This document shows positions 1 to 7,869 of a stretch of DNA of 64,000 nucleotides, in pieces. A program made the position numbers and the translations under genes. The notes under the pieces were generated by a model. That model was not told the DNA's origin. It did no database searches and saw only the letters and a program-made list of their open reading frames with translations. Source of the DNA: Paenibacillus oleatilyticus (GTDB lineage Bacteria > Bacillota > Bacilli > Paenibacillales > NBRC-103111); NCBI RefSeq assembly GCF_018998565.1, contig NZ_JAHNZO010000021.1, positions 1 to 64,000 on the forward strand. Direction: 5' to 3'. Every line of letters begins with the position of its first letter. Within the stretch, counting starts at the first letter, position 1.

Positions 1-1
1 G

Positions 2-724
2 CTGCGCACCGCGTCCGCGGGCCCCGCGGCGCAGCCGGGCGCGGAGCGCGAGCGGCTTTCGCCGCGCGAGACGGCGGCGGCCTCGGAGGCGCTGCTGCGC
101 GCGATGACGCCGCAGGCGGAGGAGCCTCCTGCGCTGCCGGACTTTCCGAAGCTGCACCCGATCGGGCAGCTTCACGGCACCTACATCGTCGCTCAGAACG
201 AGGAAGGGCTGTTCCTGATCGACCAGCATGCGGCGCATGAACGGATCAATTATGAGCATTATTACGACAAATTCGGCAATCCCGCGGAAGCGAGCCAGGA
301 GCTGCTTGTGCCGCTGACACTGGAATTCACCGCGATCGAAGCGGCGAAGCTGGCCGACCGCTTGCCGCAGCTTGAGCAGGCGGGCGTCTATCTGGAGCCG
401 TTCGGCGGGGCTTCGTTCCTCGTCCGCGCGTATCCGCATTGGCTGCCGGCGGGCGAGGAGCAGGCGCTCATCGAAGAAATGATCGAATGGCTGCTTGGCG
501 AGAAGAAGCAGGTGGATATCGGCAAGCTGCGCGAAAAAGCGGCGATCATGTGCTCCTGCAAAGCTTCGATTAAGGCGAACCAAAGCATCGGTCTGCTGGA
601 AATCGAGACGCTGCTCGACCGGCTGGCGGCCTGTCGCAATCCGTATACATGTCCGCACGGAAGACCTATTGTCGTAAGCTTTTCGACCTACGAGCTGGAA
701 AAAATGTTTAAAAGGGTGATGTAG
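2..724 (+). CDS. mutL: DNA mismatch repair protein MutL, C-terminal part
   Basis: Only the last 240 codons are in the window; the frame is open from base 2 and the start lies upstream. The visible part is a short Ala/Arg/Gly-rich linker followed by the MutL dimerisation and endonuclease domain. The metal-binding nuclease motif DQHAAHERINYE is at 221-256, and the companion motifs CSCKAS (near 550) and CPHGRP (near 653) are present. These mark a nicking MutL, as in bacteria without MutH. MutL acts with MutS to start strand-specific repair. The stop abuts the next gene at 725, so mutL heads an operon with the methyltransferase, miaA and hfq. Confidence 0.96.
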   Translation: MRTASAGPAAQPGAERERLSPRETAAASEALLRAMTPQAEEPPALPDFPKLHPIGQLHGTYIVAQNEEGLFLIDQHAAHERINYEHYYDKFGNPAEASQELLVPLTLEFTAIEAAKLADRLPQLEQAGVYLEPFGGASFLVRAYPHWLPAGEEQALIEEMIEWLLGEKKQVDIGKLREKAAIMCSCKASIKANQSIGLLEIETLLDRLAACRNPYTCPHGRPIVVSFSTYELEKMFKRVM

Positions 725-1498
725 TTGTTCGTTACCACCTCCTATGACCCGAATCCCGCACAGCTGAGCGAGGCGGAGGCGCTGGCGCGTGCGCTTGGCG
801 GGCGCTGTATCCGGCGGCGGCGGATGACGCTGGCCCAGCTGCGGGAGCGGTACGGAGACGAGGATATTTTGCTGATCTCGAAAGAGCGGATCGAATACCA
901 TCACGAACAGCGGCTGCCGCTGTTTTTTCATCCCAGCACGGCAGCGGTCCGGATCAAAAGGCTGCTGAACGGCGAGACGGACCCGCTGCTGACGCTGGCT
1001 GGCATCCGTTCCGGGGACCGGATTATCGATTGCACGGCGGGTCTCGGCTCCGACGCCATCGTCTTCTCGTTTGCGGCAGGACCCGAAGGAACGGTGACGG
1101 CGCTGGAAACGGCGCGGATACCGTGCTTTTTGTTGGAACAAGGTCTTAAGACCTACCATTCGGATGTACCCGGACTGAACGAAGCGATGCGCCGCATTGA
1201 GGTGATCGGTCAAGATCATACCGGTTATTTGCGTGCGCTGCCGCCGGACAGCGCCGATCTGGTGTACTTCGATCCGATGTTTCGCAAGCCGATCACGGAA
1301 TCGACCTCGATCAAGGCGATCCGCGGCATCGCCGACGACCGGGCACTGACGGAAGAAGCGGTGGCGGAAGCGCGGCGGGTTGCCCGCCGGATGGTCGTGA
1401 TGAAGGAGCACCGGGACAGTCAGGAATTCGACCGTCTGGGCTTTACGGAAGTGCACCGTTCTTCCACCAAAATAGCTTATGGAGTGATAAGATGCTGA
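725..1498 (+). CDS. RsmJ-like class I SAM-dependent methyltransferase
   Basis: 257 residues from a TTG directly after the mutL stop, with AAAGGGTGATG as ribosome site. A Rossmann SAM-binding motif (DCTAGLGSD, residues 102-110) is followed by the catalytic motif YFDPMFRKP (181-189). The form DPMF is typical of RsmJ, which methylates G1516 N2 of 16S rRNA, rather than the usual NPPY or DPPY. The N-terminal 80 residues match no domain I can name. The 3' end overlaps miaA by 7 bp. An rRNA substrate is inferred from this motif alone. Confidence 0.82.
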   Translation: MFVTTSYDPNPAQLSEAEALARALGGRCIRRRRMTLAQLRERYGDEDILLISKERIEYHHEQRLPLFFHPSTAAVRIKRLLNGETDPLLTLAGIRSGDRIIDCTAGLGSDAIVFSFAAGPEGTVTALETARIPCFLLEQGLKTYHSDVPGLNEAMRRIEVIGQDHTGYLRALPPDSADLVYFDPMFRKPITESTSIKAIRGIADDRALTEEAVAEARRVARRMVVMKEHRDSQEFDRLGFTEVHRSSTKIAYGVIRC

Positions 1499-2466
1499 CA
1501 GAGACGGACCGGCATCGGCCGAAGCTGCTTGTGCTGGTCGGCCCGACCGCCGTCGGCAAAACCAAGCTTAGCTTAACGCTGTCCGAAGAATACAACGCTG
1601 AAATTATTTCCGGAGATTCGATGCAGGTATACCGAGGGATGGATATCGGTACGGCAAAAGCGTCGCCGGAAGAGCTTGCCCGGGTCAAGCATCATATGAT
1701 CGACATCCACGACCCGGACCATCCGTTTTCGGTGGCAGAATTTCAGGAACGGTGCGTATCGCTGATCCGGGATATCGATTCCCGTGGAAAGCTGCCGTTT
1801 ATTGTCGGAGGAACGGGCCTTTATGTCGAATCGGTTTGCTATGACTTCCGGTTCAGCGAAGGAGGCTCGGACGAGGCTTTTCGCGCGGAGCAGGAGGCTT
1901 ATGCCGAAGCTCACGGTGCGGAAGCGCTGCACGAGCGGCTGCGCCAGATCGATCCGGAGTCGGCGCAGCGCCTGCATCCGAACGACAGGCGGCGCATTAT
2001 CCGGGCCCTTGAGGTTTTTCATATGACCGGAGAACGGCTTTCCGACCAGCTTAAGACGCAAAAAAAACAGACCCCGTACGAATTGTGTATCGTCGGGTTG
2101 ACAATGGATAGAGCTTTACTATATAAACGTATTGAAGAGCGAATCGATCTCATGCTGGAGCAAGGGCTGGTCGAGGAGGTTCGAGGGCTTCTGGCGAAAG
2201 GTTACGAACCGTCGCTCGTTTCGATGCAGGGGCTCGGCTATAAGGAGATCGCGGCGTACTTGCAGGGAGAGTATTCTTTGGAAGGAGCCGTCGATTTACT
2301 GAAGAAGAACACGCGTCATTTTGCGAAACGTCAGCTTTCCTGGTTCCGGCATATGAAGGACATCGTTTGGGTGGATATGAGTGAAATGGAAGAATTTTCT
2401 ACCCAACTGAACCGGATTCGTGCTATAATAGCAGACAAGCTAACATTTGGCGTTAACCATTTTTGA
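1492..2466 (+). CDS. miaA: tRNA dimethylallyltransferase MiaA
   Basis: 324 residues, the usual length. MiaA transfers a dimethylallyl group to N6 of A37 in tRNAs reading UNN codons. The P-loop GPTAVGKT is at residues 17-24, followed by SGDSMQVYRGMDIGTAK and GGTGLYV, which bind the dimethylallyl and tRNA substrates, and by QGLGYKE in the C-terminal part. It overlaps the preceding methyltransferase by 7 bp and is followed 12 bp later by hfq, the conserved miaA-hfq order. Confidence 0.97.
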   Translation: MLTETDRHRPKLLVLVGPTAVGKTKLSLTLSEEYNAEIISGDSMQVYRGMDIGTAKASPEELARVKHHMIDIHDPDHPFSVAEFQERCVSLIRDIDSRGKLPFIVGGTGLYVESVCYDFRFSEGGSDEAFRAEQEAYAEAHGAEALHERLRQIDPESAQRLHPNDRRRIIRALEVFHMTGERLSDQLKTQKKQTPYELCIVGLTMDRALLYKRIEERIDLMLEQGLVEEVRGLLAKGYEPSLVSMQGLGYKEIAAYLQGEYSLEGAVDLLKKNTRHFAKRQLSWFRHMKDIVWVDMSEMEEFSTQLNRIRAIIADKLTFGVNHF

Positions 2467-2478
2467 GGGGGCCCATTG

Positions 2479-2718
2479 ATGAACAAGTCAATCAACATTC
2501 AGGACACGTTTTTGAACCAATTGCGCAAGGAGAACATTCCGGTCACCGTTTATTTGACCAATGGATTTCAAATTCGCGGCGTCATTCGCGCGTTCGATAA
2601 CTTTACGATCATTATCGACAGCGAAGGACGCCAGCAGATGGTGTATAAGCATGCGATTTCGACCTTTACGCCGCAGCGTTCGGTGTCGCTCATGCAGCAG
2701 GAAAATAGCGCCGAATAG
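2479..2718 (+). CDS. hfq: RNA-binding protein Hfq
   Basis: 79 residues forming one Sm fold. Sm1 (residues about 10-45, with [16 protein letters not shown] and [15 protein letters not shown]) and Sm2 (KHAISTF) are intact, so the hexameric RNA chaperone should form. I chose the ATG at 2479, which has GAGGGGG 7 bases upstream; a TTG one codon earlier is also open. The C-terminal tail is short, as in other Bacillota. It is probably the last gene of the mutL operon. Confidence 0.96.
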   Translation: MNKSINIQDTFLNQLRKENIPVTVYLTNGFQIRGVIRAFDNFTIIIDSEGRQQMVYKHAISTFTPQRSVSLMQQENSAE

Positions 2719-2758
2719 CGGATTTTTTGGTTAGCGGCCAGAACTTGGAAGCAAAAGG

Positions 2759-2787
2759 AGCAACTTTTTCAGCTTCCCTTACGTCTA
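2759..2787 (+). promoter_or_regulatory. Candidate ECF-sigma promoter upstream of the penicillin-binding protein
   Basis: AGCAAC (2759-2764) and CGTCTA (2782-2787) are separated by 17 bases, and a T-run directly follows the -35 element. This resembles the SigM/SigX-type consensus TGAAAC-N16/17-CGTCTA of Bacillus. The -35 matches only 4 of 6 bases. A housekeeping-like promoter (TTGTTT-18-TTAAAT, 2834-2863) lies closer to the gene. Confidence 0.45.
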
Positions 2788-2804
2788 AATGGATACGAAG
2801 CATA

Positions 2805-2840
2805 AGAGCAACCCGGCTCGTTAGGGTTGTTCTTTGTTTA
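2805..2840 (+). terminator. Intrinsic terminator between hfq and the PBP gene
   Basis: AGAGCAACCC (2805-2814) pairs with GGGTTGTTCT (2824-2833) with one G-U, giving a 10-bp stem and 9-base loop, followed by TTGTTTA. It can end the mutL-miaA-hfq transcript. It also lies downstream of the candidate ECF promoter and upstream of the next gene. Confidence 0.72.
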
Positions 2841-2904
2841 GTAAGCCTTGATGCAGGTTAAATAGGCTGTGCATTGCACACAGACACAGAAAGGGAGTCG
2901 GGGC

Positions 2905-5763
2905 ATGACGGGAAGAAACAGCAGAACACCGGGCCAAGCACCGAAGGAGAAGAAACCGACATCATCCGCAAAATCATCCGCAAAACCGAAGAAAAAAAGG
3001 AAAATCACCTTAGGCAAAGTTCTGGCATGGACGTTTGTCGCCGGCGCGCTTGCCGCCATTTGCGGGATGGGGGTATACATTTTCGTCCTGGTCAACGGAG
3101 CAAATATCTTAAGAGACAACATCGGCAAATTGAATTTCAGCGAAGCGTCAATCATATATGATGCGGGCGGGAATGAAGCCGGCGTTTTGAAGGTGGAGAA
3201 CCGGGAAAATGTCGATCCGGCCGAGGTTCCCGAAATGTTGAAACAGGCGTTCATTGCTACGGAAGATCAGCGATTTGAACAACACCAAGGCGTCGATTTG
3301 TTTTCCGTCGGACGCGCTCTTGTGAAGGATGTTGTCGCGCGAAGCATGGTTGAAGGCGGGAGTACGATTACGCAGCAGCTCGCCAAAAACGTATTTTTAA
3401 GCTCGGACAAAACGTTTTTCCGCAAAGCGACGGAAATGTCCATTGCGCTTGCGCTTGAAAGAGAATATAAGAAAGACGAAATTATAACTTTTTACTTAAA
3501 CCGGATTTATTTCGGCAACCGGGCTTATGGCGTAAAGGCCGCCTCCAAAGTGTACTTCGGCGTCTCCAATTTGAAAGACTTGAAGCTGTGGCAGGTCGCT
3601 ACGCTCGCGGCGATGCCGAAAGCGCCGAACACGTATAATCCGATCTCGAATCCGGATAAATCGAAGGACCGCCGGGCGGTTGTGCTGAAGCTAATGCAGG
3701 AGCAGGGCTACATTACGGAGGCCCAGCGCGCGGAAGCCGCCGCTGCAGAGTACGCGCCTCCGGCAAACGCGGGCAAATCGCAGTATCAGACGTACATCGA
3801 TTACGTCCTCAAGGAAGCGCAGGATATGTATAAGTTCGACGAGGACGATTTGCTGCGGGGCGGGTACAAAATCTATACTTCGCTTGACCCGAACGCCCAG
3901 CAAATCATGGAGCAGACGTACGCGAACGACAAGCTGTTCCAAAAGGACGGACCGGAGCAGAAGATGCAGAGCAGCATGGTCATCCTGAACAACGAGGACG
4001 GCGGCATCGTCGCGATGATCGGGGGACGGGACTACGTAGCGCGCGGCTTGAATCGAGCAGTCGCCCAGCCGCGGCAGCCGGGCTCGGCGTTCAAAACGCT
4101 TGTCGCTTACGCGCCGGCCATCGAATCCGGCAAGTACAATCCGTACAGCAGGCTGCCTGACGTGCAGAAATCGTATAACGGCTATTCGCCTCGCAACTAC
4201 GACGGAGTGTACCGCGGCGAAGTAAGCATGTTGGATGCGGTCAAGAAGTCGATGAACCTTCCGGCCGTCGATCTTTTGAGCCAAATTGGCGTAAAGACGG
4301 GTATCGACTTTGTCAAAAAGCTCGGCATCGACCTCGATGAGAAAAACGATCGCAACTTGGCGATTGCGCTTGGAGGATTGAACAAAGGCGTAACGACGCT
4401 GCAAATGGCGCGGGCCTACAGCGCCTTCCCGAACAACGGGAATTTGCCAACCGCGCACGCCATTACCAAAATTGTTGGCGATGACGGCAAGATCACTCCG
4501 TTCAAAGGTGAAACCAAGTCCGTCATGAGCGCCAAGACGGCTTGGTATATGACCCAGCTCATGCAGGGTGTCGTGGAGCCGGGAGGTACTGGAGCGGCGG
4601 CGAAATTCGATCGTCCGCTGGCGGCAAAGACAGGTACCACGCAGCTTGATTTGAAAGGGTTGGAGAAATACAACCGTGACCTGTGGTTCGTCGGCTATAC
4701 GCCGGAATGGACCGCAGCCGTGTGGTTGGGCTTCGACAAAACGGATTCGAAGCATTACGTCACAATGGGCAGCGGCAGCCCTGGCATTATTTTCAAGGAG
4801 GTCATGCAAAAAGCGCTGGCCAAACGCCCGATGACCTCCTTCAAGCGACCGGACGGCGTCAAGGATCTGACTGCGCCTCCGAAAGGAATCACCGATTTGA
4901 AGGCCGAGCACGTTGTGATGGGCGGCAATTCGAAGGTACAGCTCAATTGGAGCGGCGTTGGCGACAATATGACGTACCAGATCTTCCGCAAAGATAGCAA
5001 GATGGCAGACTTCCCGGCAGAGCCGACAGAAAGCACGACGATGACGGATTTTGCGGAGTTCATTTCTCAGCCGGATACGTATGAATATGTCGTTGTGCCT
5101 TACAACCCCGAGAACAATACGACCGGCGCGCGCTCGAACGTGGCGACGGTCAAGGTGGATATGCTCGGTGGAAATCCGCTCGACCCGCTGCACCCGGGAA
5201 CTGATCCGAACGGTAAGCTTGACCCGAATTCGCCGGGCGGAAAACCGGGAACGAATCCGCCGGGCACCGGACAACCGGGGAACGGCGATCCGGGAACCGG
5301 TCTGCCGGACCAAGGACAGCGTCCTGACCAGGAAGGCGGAAGCGGGATAGACGGCCGCCCCGATACAGAACAGGGTACCAAGCCCGGAACAGGACAGGGC
5401 GGAAGCACACGGCCCGGTGGCGAGACTTCGCAGCCGGGAGGCAGTAACGGAACCGGAGCGGGGACGGGACGCCCAGGAACGGATAGCGGAGCCGGCACCG
5501 ATACAAGAACCGGAACGAATGGCACGAGCCCTGCCGGCGGCACGAATTCCGGCACGCAGACGAACGGCGGTAAAACCTCCGGAACAAGCGGCGGAAAAAG
5601 TGGCACAGGAACCGGCAGCGGCTCGGACGCGACCGCCGGGGGCACTTCCAGAGGTAGCGGAACAACGGGAGGCACGACTGGTTCCGGCGCTTCGACAGGA
5701 ACGACGGATGGAGCGGGAACCGATTCCGCTTCGACAGGATCAACAACACAGACGGGACGATAA
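2905..5763 (+). CDS. Class A penicillin-binding protein (PBP1A-type) with FN3 domain and low-complexity tail
   Basis: 952 residues from the ATG at 2905 (AAGGGAG 7 bases upstream). Order: basic cytoplasmic stretch, transmembrane anchor (about 38-62), GT51 glycosyltransferase domain with ATEDQRF (118-124) and GGSTITQQLAKN (151-162), and a transpeptidase domain with the active serine in SAFK (394-397), SMN (449-451) and KTG (575-577). An FN3-like domain (about 659-752) and a 200-residue Gly/Pro/Thr/Ser-rich tail follow. The enzyme polymerises and crosslinks peptidoglycan outside the membrane. The tail probably lies in the wall and is encoded by GC-rich repetitive codons. Confidence 0.95.
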   Translation: MTGRNSRTPGQAPKEKKPTSSAKSSAKPKKKRKITLGKVLAWTFVAGALAAICGMGVYIFVLVNGANILRDNIGKLNFSEASIIYDAGGNEAGVLKVENRENVDPAEVPEMLKQAFIATEDQRFEQHQGVDLFSVGRALVKDVVARSMVEGGSTITQQLAKNVFLSSDKTFFRKATEMSIALALEREYKKDEIITFYLNRIYFGNRAYGVKAASKVYFGVSNLKDLKLWQVATLAAMPKAPNTYNPISNPDKSKDRRAVVLKLMQEQGYITEAQRAEAAAAEYAPPANAGKSQYQTYIDYVLKEAQDMYKFDEDDLLRGGYKIYTSLDPNAQQIMEQTYANDKLFQKDGPEQKMQSSMVILNNEDGGIVAMIGGRDYVARGLNRAVAQPRQPGSAFKTLVAYAPAIESGKYNPYSRLPDVQKSYNGYSPRNYDGVYRGEVSMLDAVKKSMNLPAVDLLSQIGVKTGIDFVKKLGIDLDEKNDRNLAIALGGLNKGVTTLQMARAYSAFPNNGNLPTAHAITKIVGDDGKITPFKGETKSVMSAKTAWYMTQLMQGVVEPGGTGAAAKFDRPLAAKTGTTQLDLKGLEKYNRDLWFVGYTPEWTAAVWLGFDKTDSKHYVTMGSGSPGIIFKEVMQKALAKRPMTSFKRPDGVKDLTAPPKGITDLKAEHVVMGGNSKVQLNWSGVGDNMTYQIFRKDSKMADFPAEPTESTTMTDFAEFISQPDTYEYVVVPYNPENNTTGARSNVATVKVDMLGGNPLDPLHPGTDPNGKLDPNSPGGKPGTNPPGTGQPGNGDPGTGLPDQGQRPDQEGGSGIDGRPDTEQGTKPGTGQGGSTRPGGETSQPGGSNGTGAGTGRPGTDSGAGTDTRTGTNGTSPAGGTNSGTQTNGGKTSGTSGGKSGTGTGSGSDATAGGTSRGSGTTGGTTGSGASTGTTDGAGTDSASTGSTTQTGR

Positions 5764-5805
5764 TGCGATCGCGTCGTCCCGTTGCACGAGAGGATTTTTA
5801 TTTTT
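5752..5805 (+). terminator. Possible terminator after the PBP gene
   Basis: ACGGGACGA (5752-5760) overlaps the stop codon and pairs perfectly with TCGTCCCGT (5774-5782). The T-rich tract starts only at 5795, a dozen bases past the stem, so termination may be weak. Confidence 0.4.
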
Positions 5806-5819
5806 CGGAAAGCTCGTAG

Positions 5820-5825
5820 TATAAT
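5820..5825 (+). promoter_or_regulatory. -10 element upstream of the cyclophilin gene
   Basis: TATAAT at 5820-5825, about 60 bases before the start codon. No good -35 is visible (TTTATT at 17-base spacing), so this is only a candidate. Confidence 0.35.
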
Positions 5826-5884
5826 AGAGCATGTGAAGATTGGTTTATACAAACTTTGACATAATTGGAGTTGAAATTGATCCG

Positions 5885-6607
5885 ATGAATGCAGAAATGG
5901 TAAGAAAAACGGCAAAGTGGGCATGCGCTGCCGCGCTGCTCGCTATGATTACGACCGGCTGCGGCACGAAGCCCGCTCCGGAAGCTCAGAAGGAACCCGC
6001 ACAAAACGGCAGCCAGACTGCCGGGCAGACGAACGATCAGGCCGGAGGGAAAACAGGCACCGACCAGGCAGCCAAAAAATCTTGGTCGTCTCCGCCTCCG
6101 ATGTCCATTGATCCTAACAAAACTTATAAGGCGACGGTCACGACGTCCAAAGGCGCATTTACGATGGAGTTGTACGCCAAGGAAGCGCCGAAAACCGTAA
6201 ACAACTTCGTATTTCTGGCGAAGGAAGGCTTCTACGACAACATCACGTTCCACCGGATCATCAAGACATTTATGATCCAGACGGGCGACCCGCTCGGTAA
6301 CGGTACGGGTGGCCCCGGCTATAAATTTGAAGACGAGCTGAAAACGTCGCACAAATACGAGCCGGGAATCGTCGCGATGGCCAATTCCGGGAAAAATACG
6401 AACGGCAGCCAATTTTTCATCTGCACCGGCGATGACAGCAAGTCATTGAACCAGCGTCCGAATTACACCATCTTCGGTAAGGTGGTCGAAGGCATGGATG
6501 TCATCCAGAAGATCGCCGAGACCCCCGTTAAGCAGGGCAGCGAAGCGTCTCCGAGCGTTCCGACCGAGAAAGTGAAGATCCAATCGGTTGCGATTACCGA
6601 GAAATAA
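5885..6607 (+). CDS. Lipoprotein cyclophilin-type peptidylprolyl isomerase
   Basis: 240 residues from the ATG at 5885 (GGAG 14 bases upstream, longer than usual; an in-frame ATG at 5897 is the alternative). A basic N-terminus and hydrophobic core end in MITTGC, a lipobox with Thr rather than Leu at -3, so Cys26 is probably lipidated. A Gln/Gly/Thr-rich linker follows. The cyclophilin domain (about 73-240) has the catalytic FHRI segment, MIQTGDP and NGSQFFICTGD. It probably helps fold secreted proteins at the outer membrane face. It is monocistronic, with its own -10 and a strong terminator. Confidence 0.93.
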   Translation: MNAEMVRKTAKWACAAALLAMITTGCGTKPAPEAQKEPAQNGSQTAGQTNDQAGGKTGTDQAAKKSWSSPPPMSIDPNKTYKATVTTSKGAFTMELYAKEAPKTVNNFVFLAKEGFYDNITFHRIIKTFMIQTGDPLGNGTGGPGYKFEDELKTSHKYEPGIVAMANSGKNTNGSQFFICTGDDSKSLNQRPNYTIFGKVVEGMDVIQKIAETPVKQGSEASPSVPTEKVKIQSVAITEK

Positions 6608-6615
6608 GTTGACAG

Positions 6616-6641
6616 CAGCGTGGCAGTGCCACGCTGTTTTT
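6616..6641 (+). terminator. Intrinsic terminator after the cyclophilin gene
   Basis: CAGCGTGGCA (6616-6625) and TGCCACGCTG (6627-6636) form a near-perfect GC-rich hairpin, followed at once by TTTTT. Confidence 0.92.
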
Positions 6642-6689
6642 GCATTCATCGGCATTGATCCGGTGACCGGCGAAAAACCGGAATGCATT

Positions 6690-6718
6690 TGAAACGAAAC
6701 TCCCCTGTCTTACGTCTA
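6690..6718 (+). promoter_or_regulatory. ECF-sigma (SigM/SigW-like) promoter for the esterase operon
   Basis: TGAAAC (6690-6695), a 17-base spacer and CGTCTA (6713-6718). Both hexamers match the Bacillus SigM-type consensus exactly. It lies about 60 bases before the esterase gene, just past the preceding terminator. Confidence 0.68.
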
Positions 6719-6782
6719 CTAAGAAGAGAGTCCAAATGATGAAGCAGCGCTTAAACCGCTTGCCTAAGGAGAAATGTCGATC

Positions 6783-7478
6783 ATGCCGAATCATGAACCG
6801 CGTGTTTGCTTACTGCTGCATGGATTTACCGGCGGACCGTTTGAGCTCGAACCGCTTGCGAATCATTTGCGGCAGCAGGGCTATGTTTGCGTGCTTCCTA
6901 CACTCCCGGGGCATGACGCAGGACTACGGATGATGCGCGGCGTTCAATGGCAAGATTGGCTGAAGGCCGTTGCGGAGCAAGCGGAACGGCTAAGCCGGCA
7001 GTACGGCGAGATCGATGTAGTCGGTTTTTCGATGGGCGGTCTGCTCTCCACTTATGTGGCTAACCGTTTTCCGGTACGCCGTCTCGTGCTGCTTAATGCG
7101 GCGGTCATTTATGTGAGTCCGGGAAAGTTTATCCGCAATTTGGCGCAGCGTGTCCGCAACGGGCTGCGCGAGCCTTGGGAACGTCCCAAAAGCGTACCGC
7201 TTTCGGCGCCCGTGCAGTTCATGAGGCTGGTCCGCTATGTGAAGCAGCAGGAACTGCCGCGAATTTCCGTGCCGACGCTCGTCGTCCAAGGGAAGCAGGA
7301 CCAGGTCATTCACCCCTATAGCGCCCGGTATATTTATGACCGGCTCCAGGGTGAGAAAGAGCTGCTCTATATGCCGCATTCCCGCCATATGATATGCTTG
7401 GAGCCCGAAGCTCCTCAGCTATTCTCGGCCGTTGCGCGCTTTTTGGACTCATCGAATGAACAGCATAGGGGAGTTTGA
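6783..7478 (+). CDS. Alpha/beta-hydrolase, carboxylesterase-like
   Basis: 231 residues. The oxyanion-hole motif LLHGFTGGPFE is near the N-terminus, the nucleophile elbow is GFSMGG (Ser at about residue 83), and the C-terminal part carries the expected Asp (QGKQDQ) and His (SRHMICLE). This is a small serine-esterase layout like the Est30 and YvaK carboxylesterases. AAGGAG at 6766-6771 lies 2 bases before an ATG at 6774 and 11 bases before the ATG at 6783; I favour 6783. It is followed by a VOC gene 1 bp away and by a YdcF-like gene, one operon behind an ECF-type promoter, so a role in envelope or antibiotic stress is possible. Confidence 0.88.
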   Translation: MPNHEPRVCLLLHGFTGGPFELEPLANHLRQQGYVCVLPTLPGHDAGLRMMRGVQWQDWLKAVAEQAERLSRQYGEIDVVGFSMGGLLSTYVANRFPVRRLVLLNAAVIYVSPGKFIRNLAQRVRNGLREPWERPKSVPLSAPVQFMRLVRYVKQQELPRISVPTLVVQGKQDQVIHPYSARYIYDRLQGEKELLYMPHSRHMICLEPEAPQLFSAVARFLDSSNEQHRGV

Positions 7479-7479
7479 G

Positions 7480-7869
7480 TTGAAAGCTACAGGGTTCAAT
7501 CATGTGACGATTCGCGTATCCGATTTGTCCCGATCGTTGTTGTTTTACGAATCTTTGCTCGGAATGAAGCTCGTTCATCGCGGCCGCCTCGACGTTTATT
7601 TGGAATGGGGCAGCGCATGGGTATGTTTGATCGAACGAAGCTGCGAGTCTTCGGAGAAGCCGGGTTATGGCGTTGACCATATTGCATTTTCCATAGCGGA
7701 TGAAGATTTCCATGACGCAGCGTGTAAGCTGCAGCAGGCGGGCGTTCCTATCGTCAGGGGACCGCTGGAGCGGGGAGGCGGGTACAGCATCAACTTTCTC
7801 GATCCGGACGGTACCGAGCTGGAGCTGTTTACAGGCAGTTTAGCGGAACGTATGAAGGGGTGGTCCTGA
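7480..7869 (+). CDS. VOC (glyoxalase/fosfomycin-resistance fold) protein, FosA-like
   Basis: 129 residues from TTG 7480 (AGGGGAG, spacing 6), 1 bp after the esterase stop. Two beta-alpha-beta-beta-beta modules are visible. Motifs follow the FosA/FosB/FosX group: FNHVTIRVSDL (metal-ligand His, then a Thr where FosA has Thr9), YLEWGSAWVCL, a second ligand in VDHIAF, and FLDPDG followed by ELELF with the third ligand Glu. The Arg equivalent to FosA Arg119 is present (SLAERM). The residue matching the phosphonate-binding Tyr100 of FosA reads as Asn, so fosfomycin modification is uncertain. Its stop overlaps the next start (TGATG). Confidence 0.85.
   Translation: MKATGFNHVTIRVSDLSRSLLFYESLLGMKLVHRGRLDVYLEWGSAWVCLIERSCESSEKPGYGVDHIAFSIADEDFHDAACKLQQAGVPIVRGPLERGGGYSINFLDPDGTELELFTGSLAERMKGWS

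Noticed and set aside
3691-5313. 540-codon open frame on the minus strand opposite the PBP
   Set aside because: The composition (Arg/His/Leu-rich) is that of a GC-rich complement frame, and the plus-strand protein has all catalytic motifs.
5100-5924. Long Pro/Val-rich open frame on the minus strand opposite the PBP tail
   Set aside because: It mirrors the repetitive Gly/Thr codons of the PBP tail, has no ribosome site and no recognisable domain.
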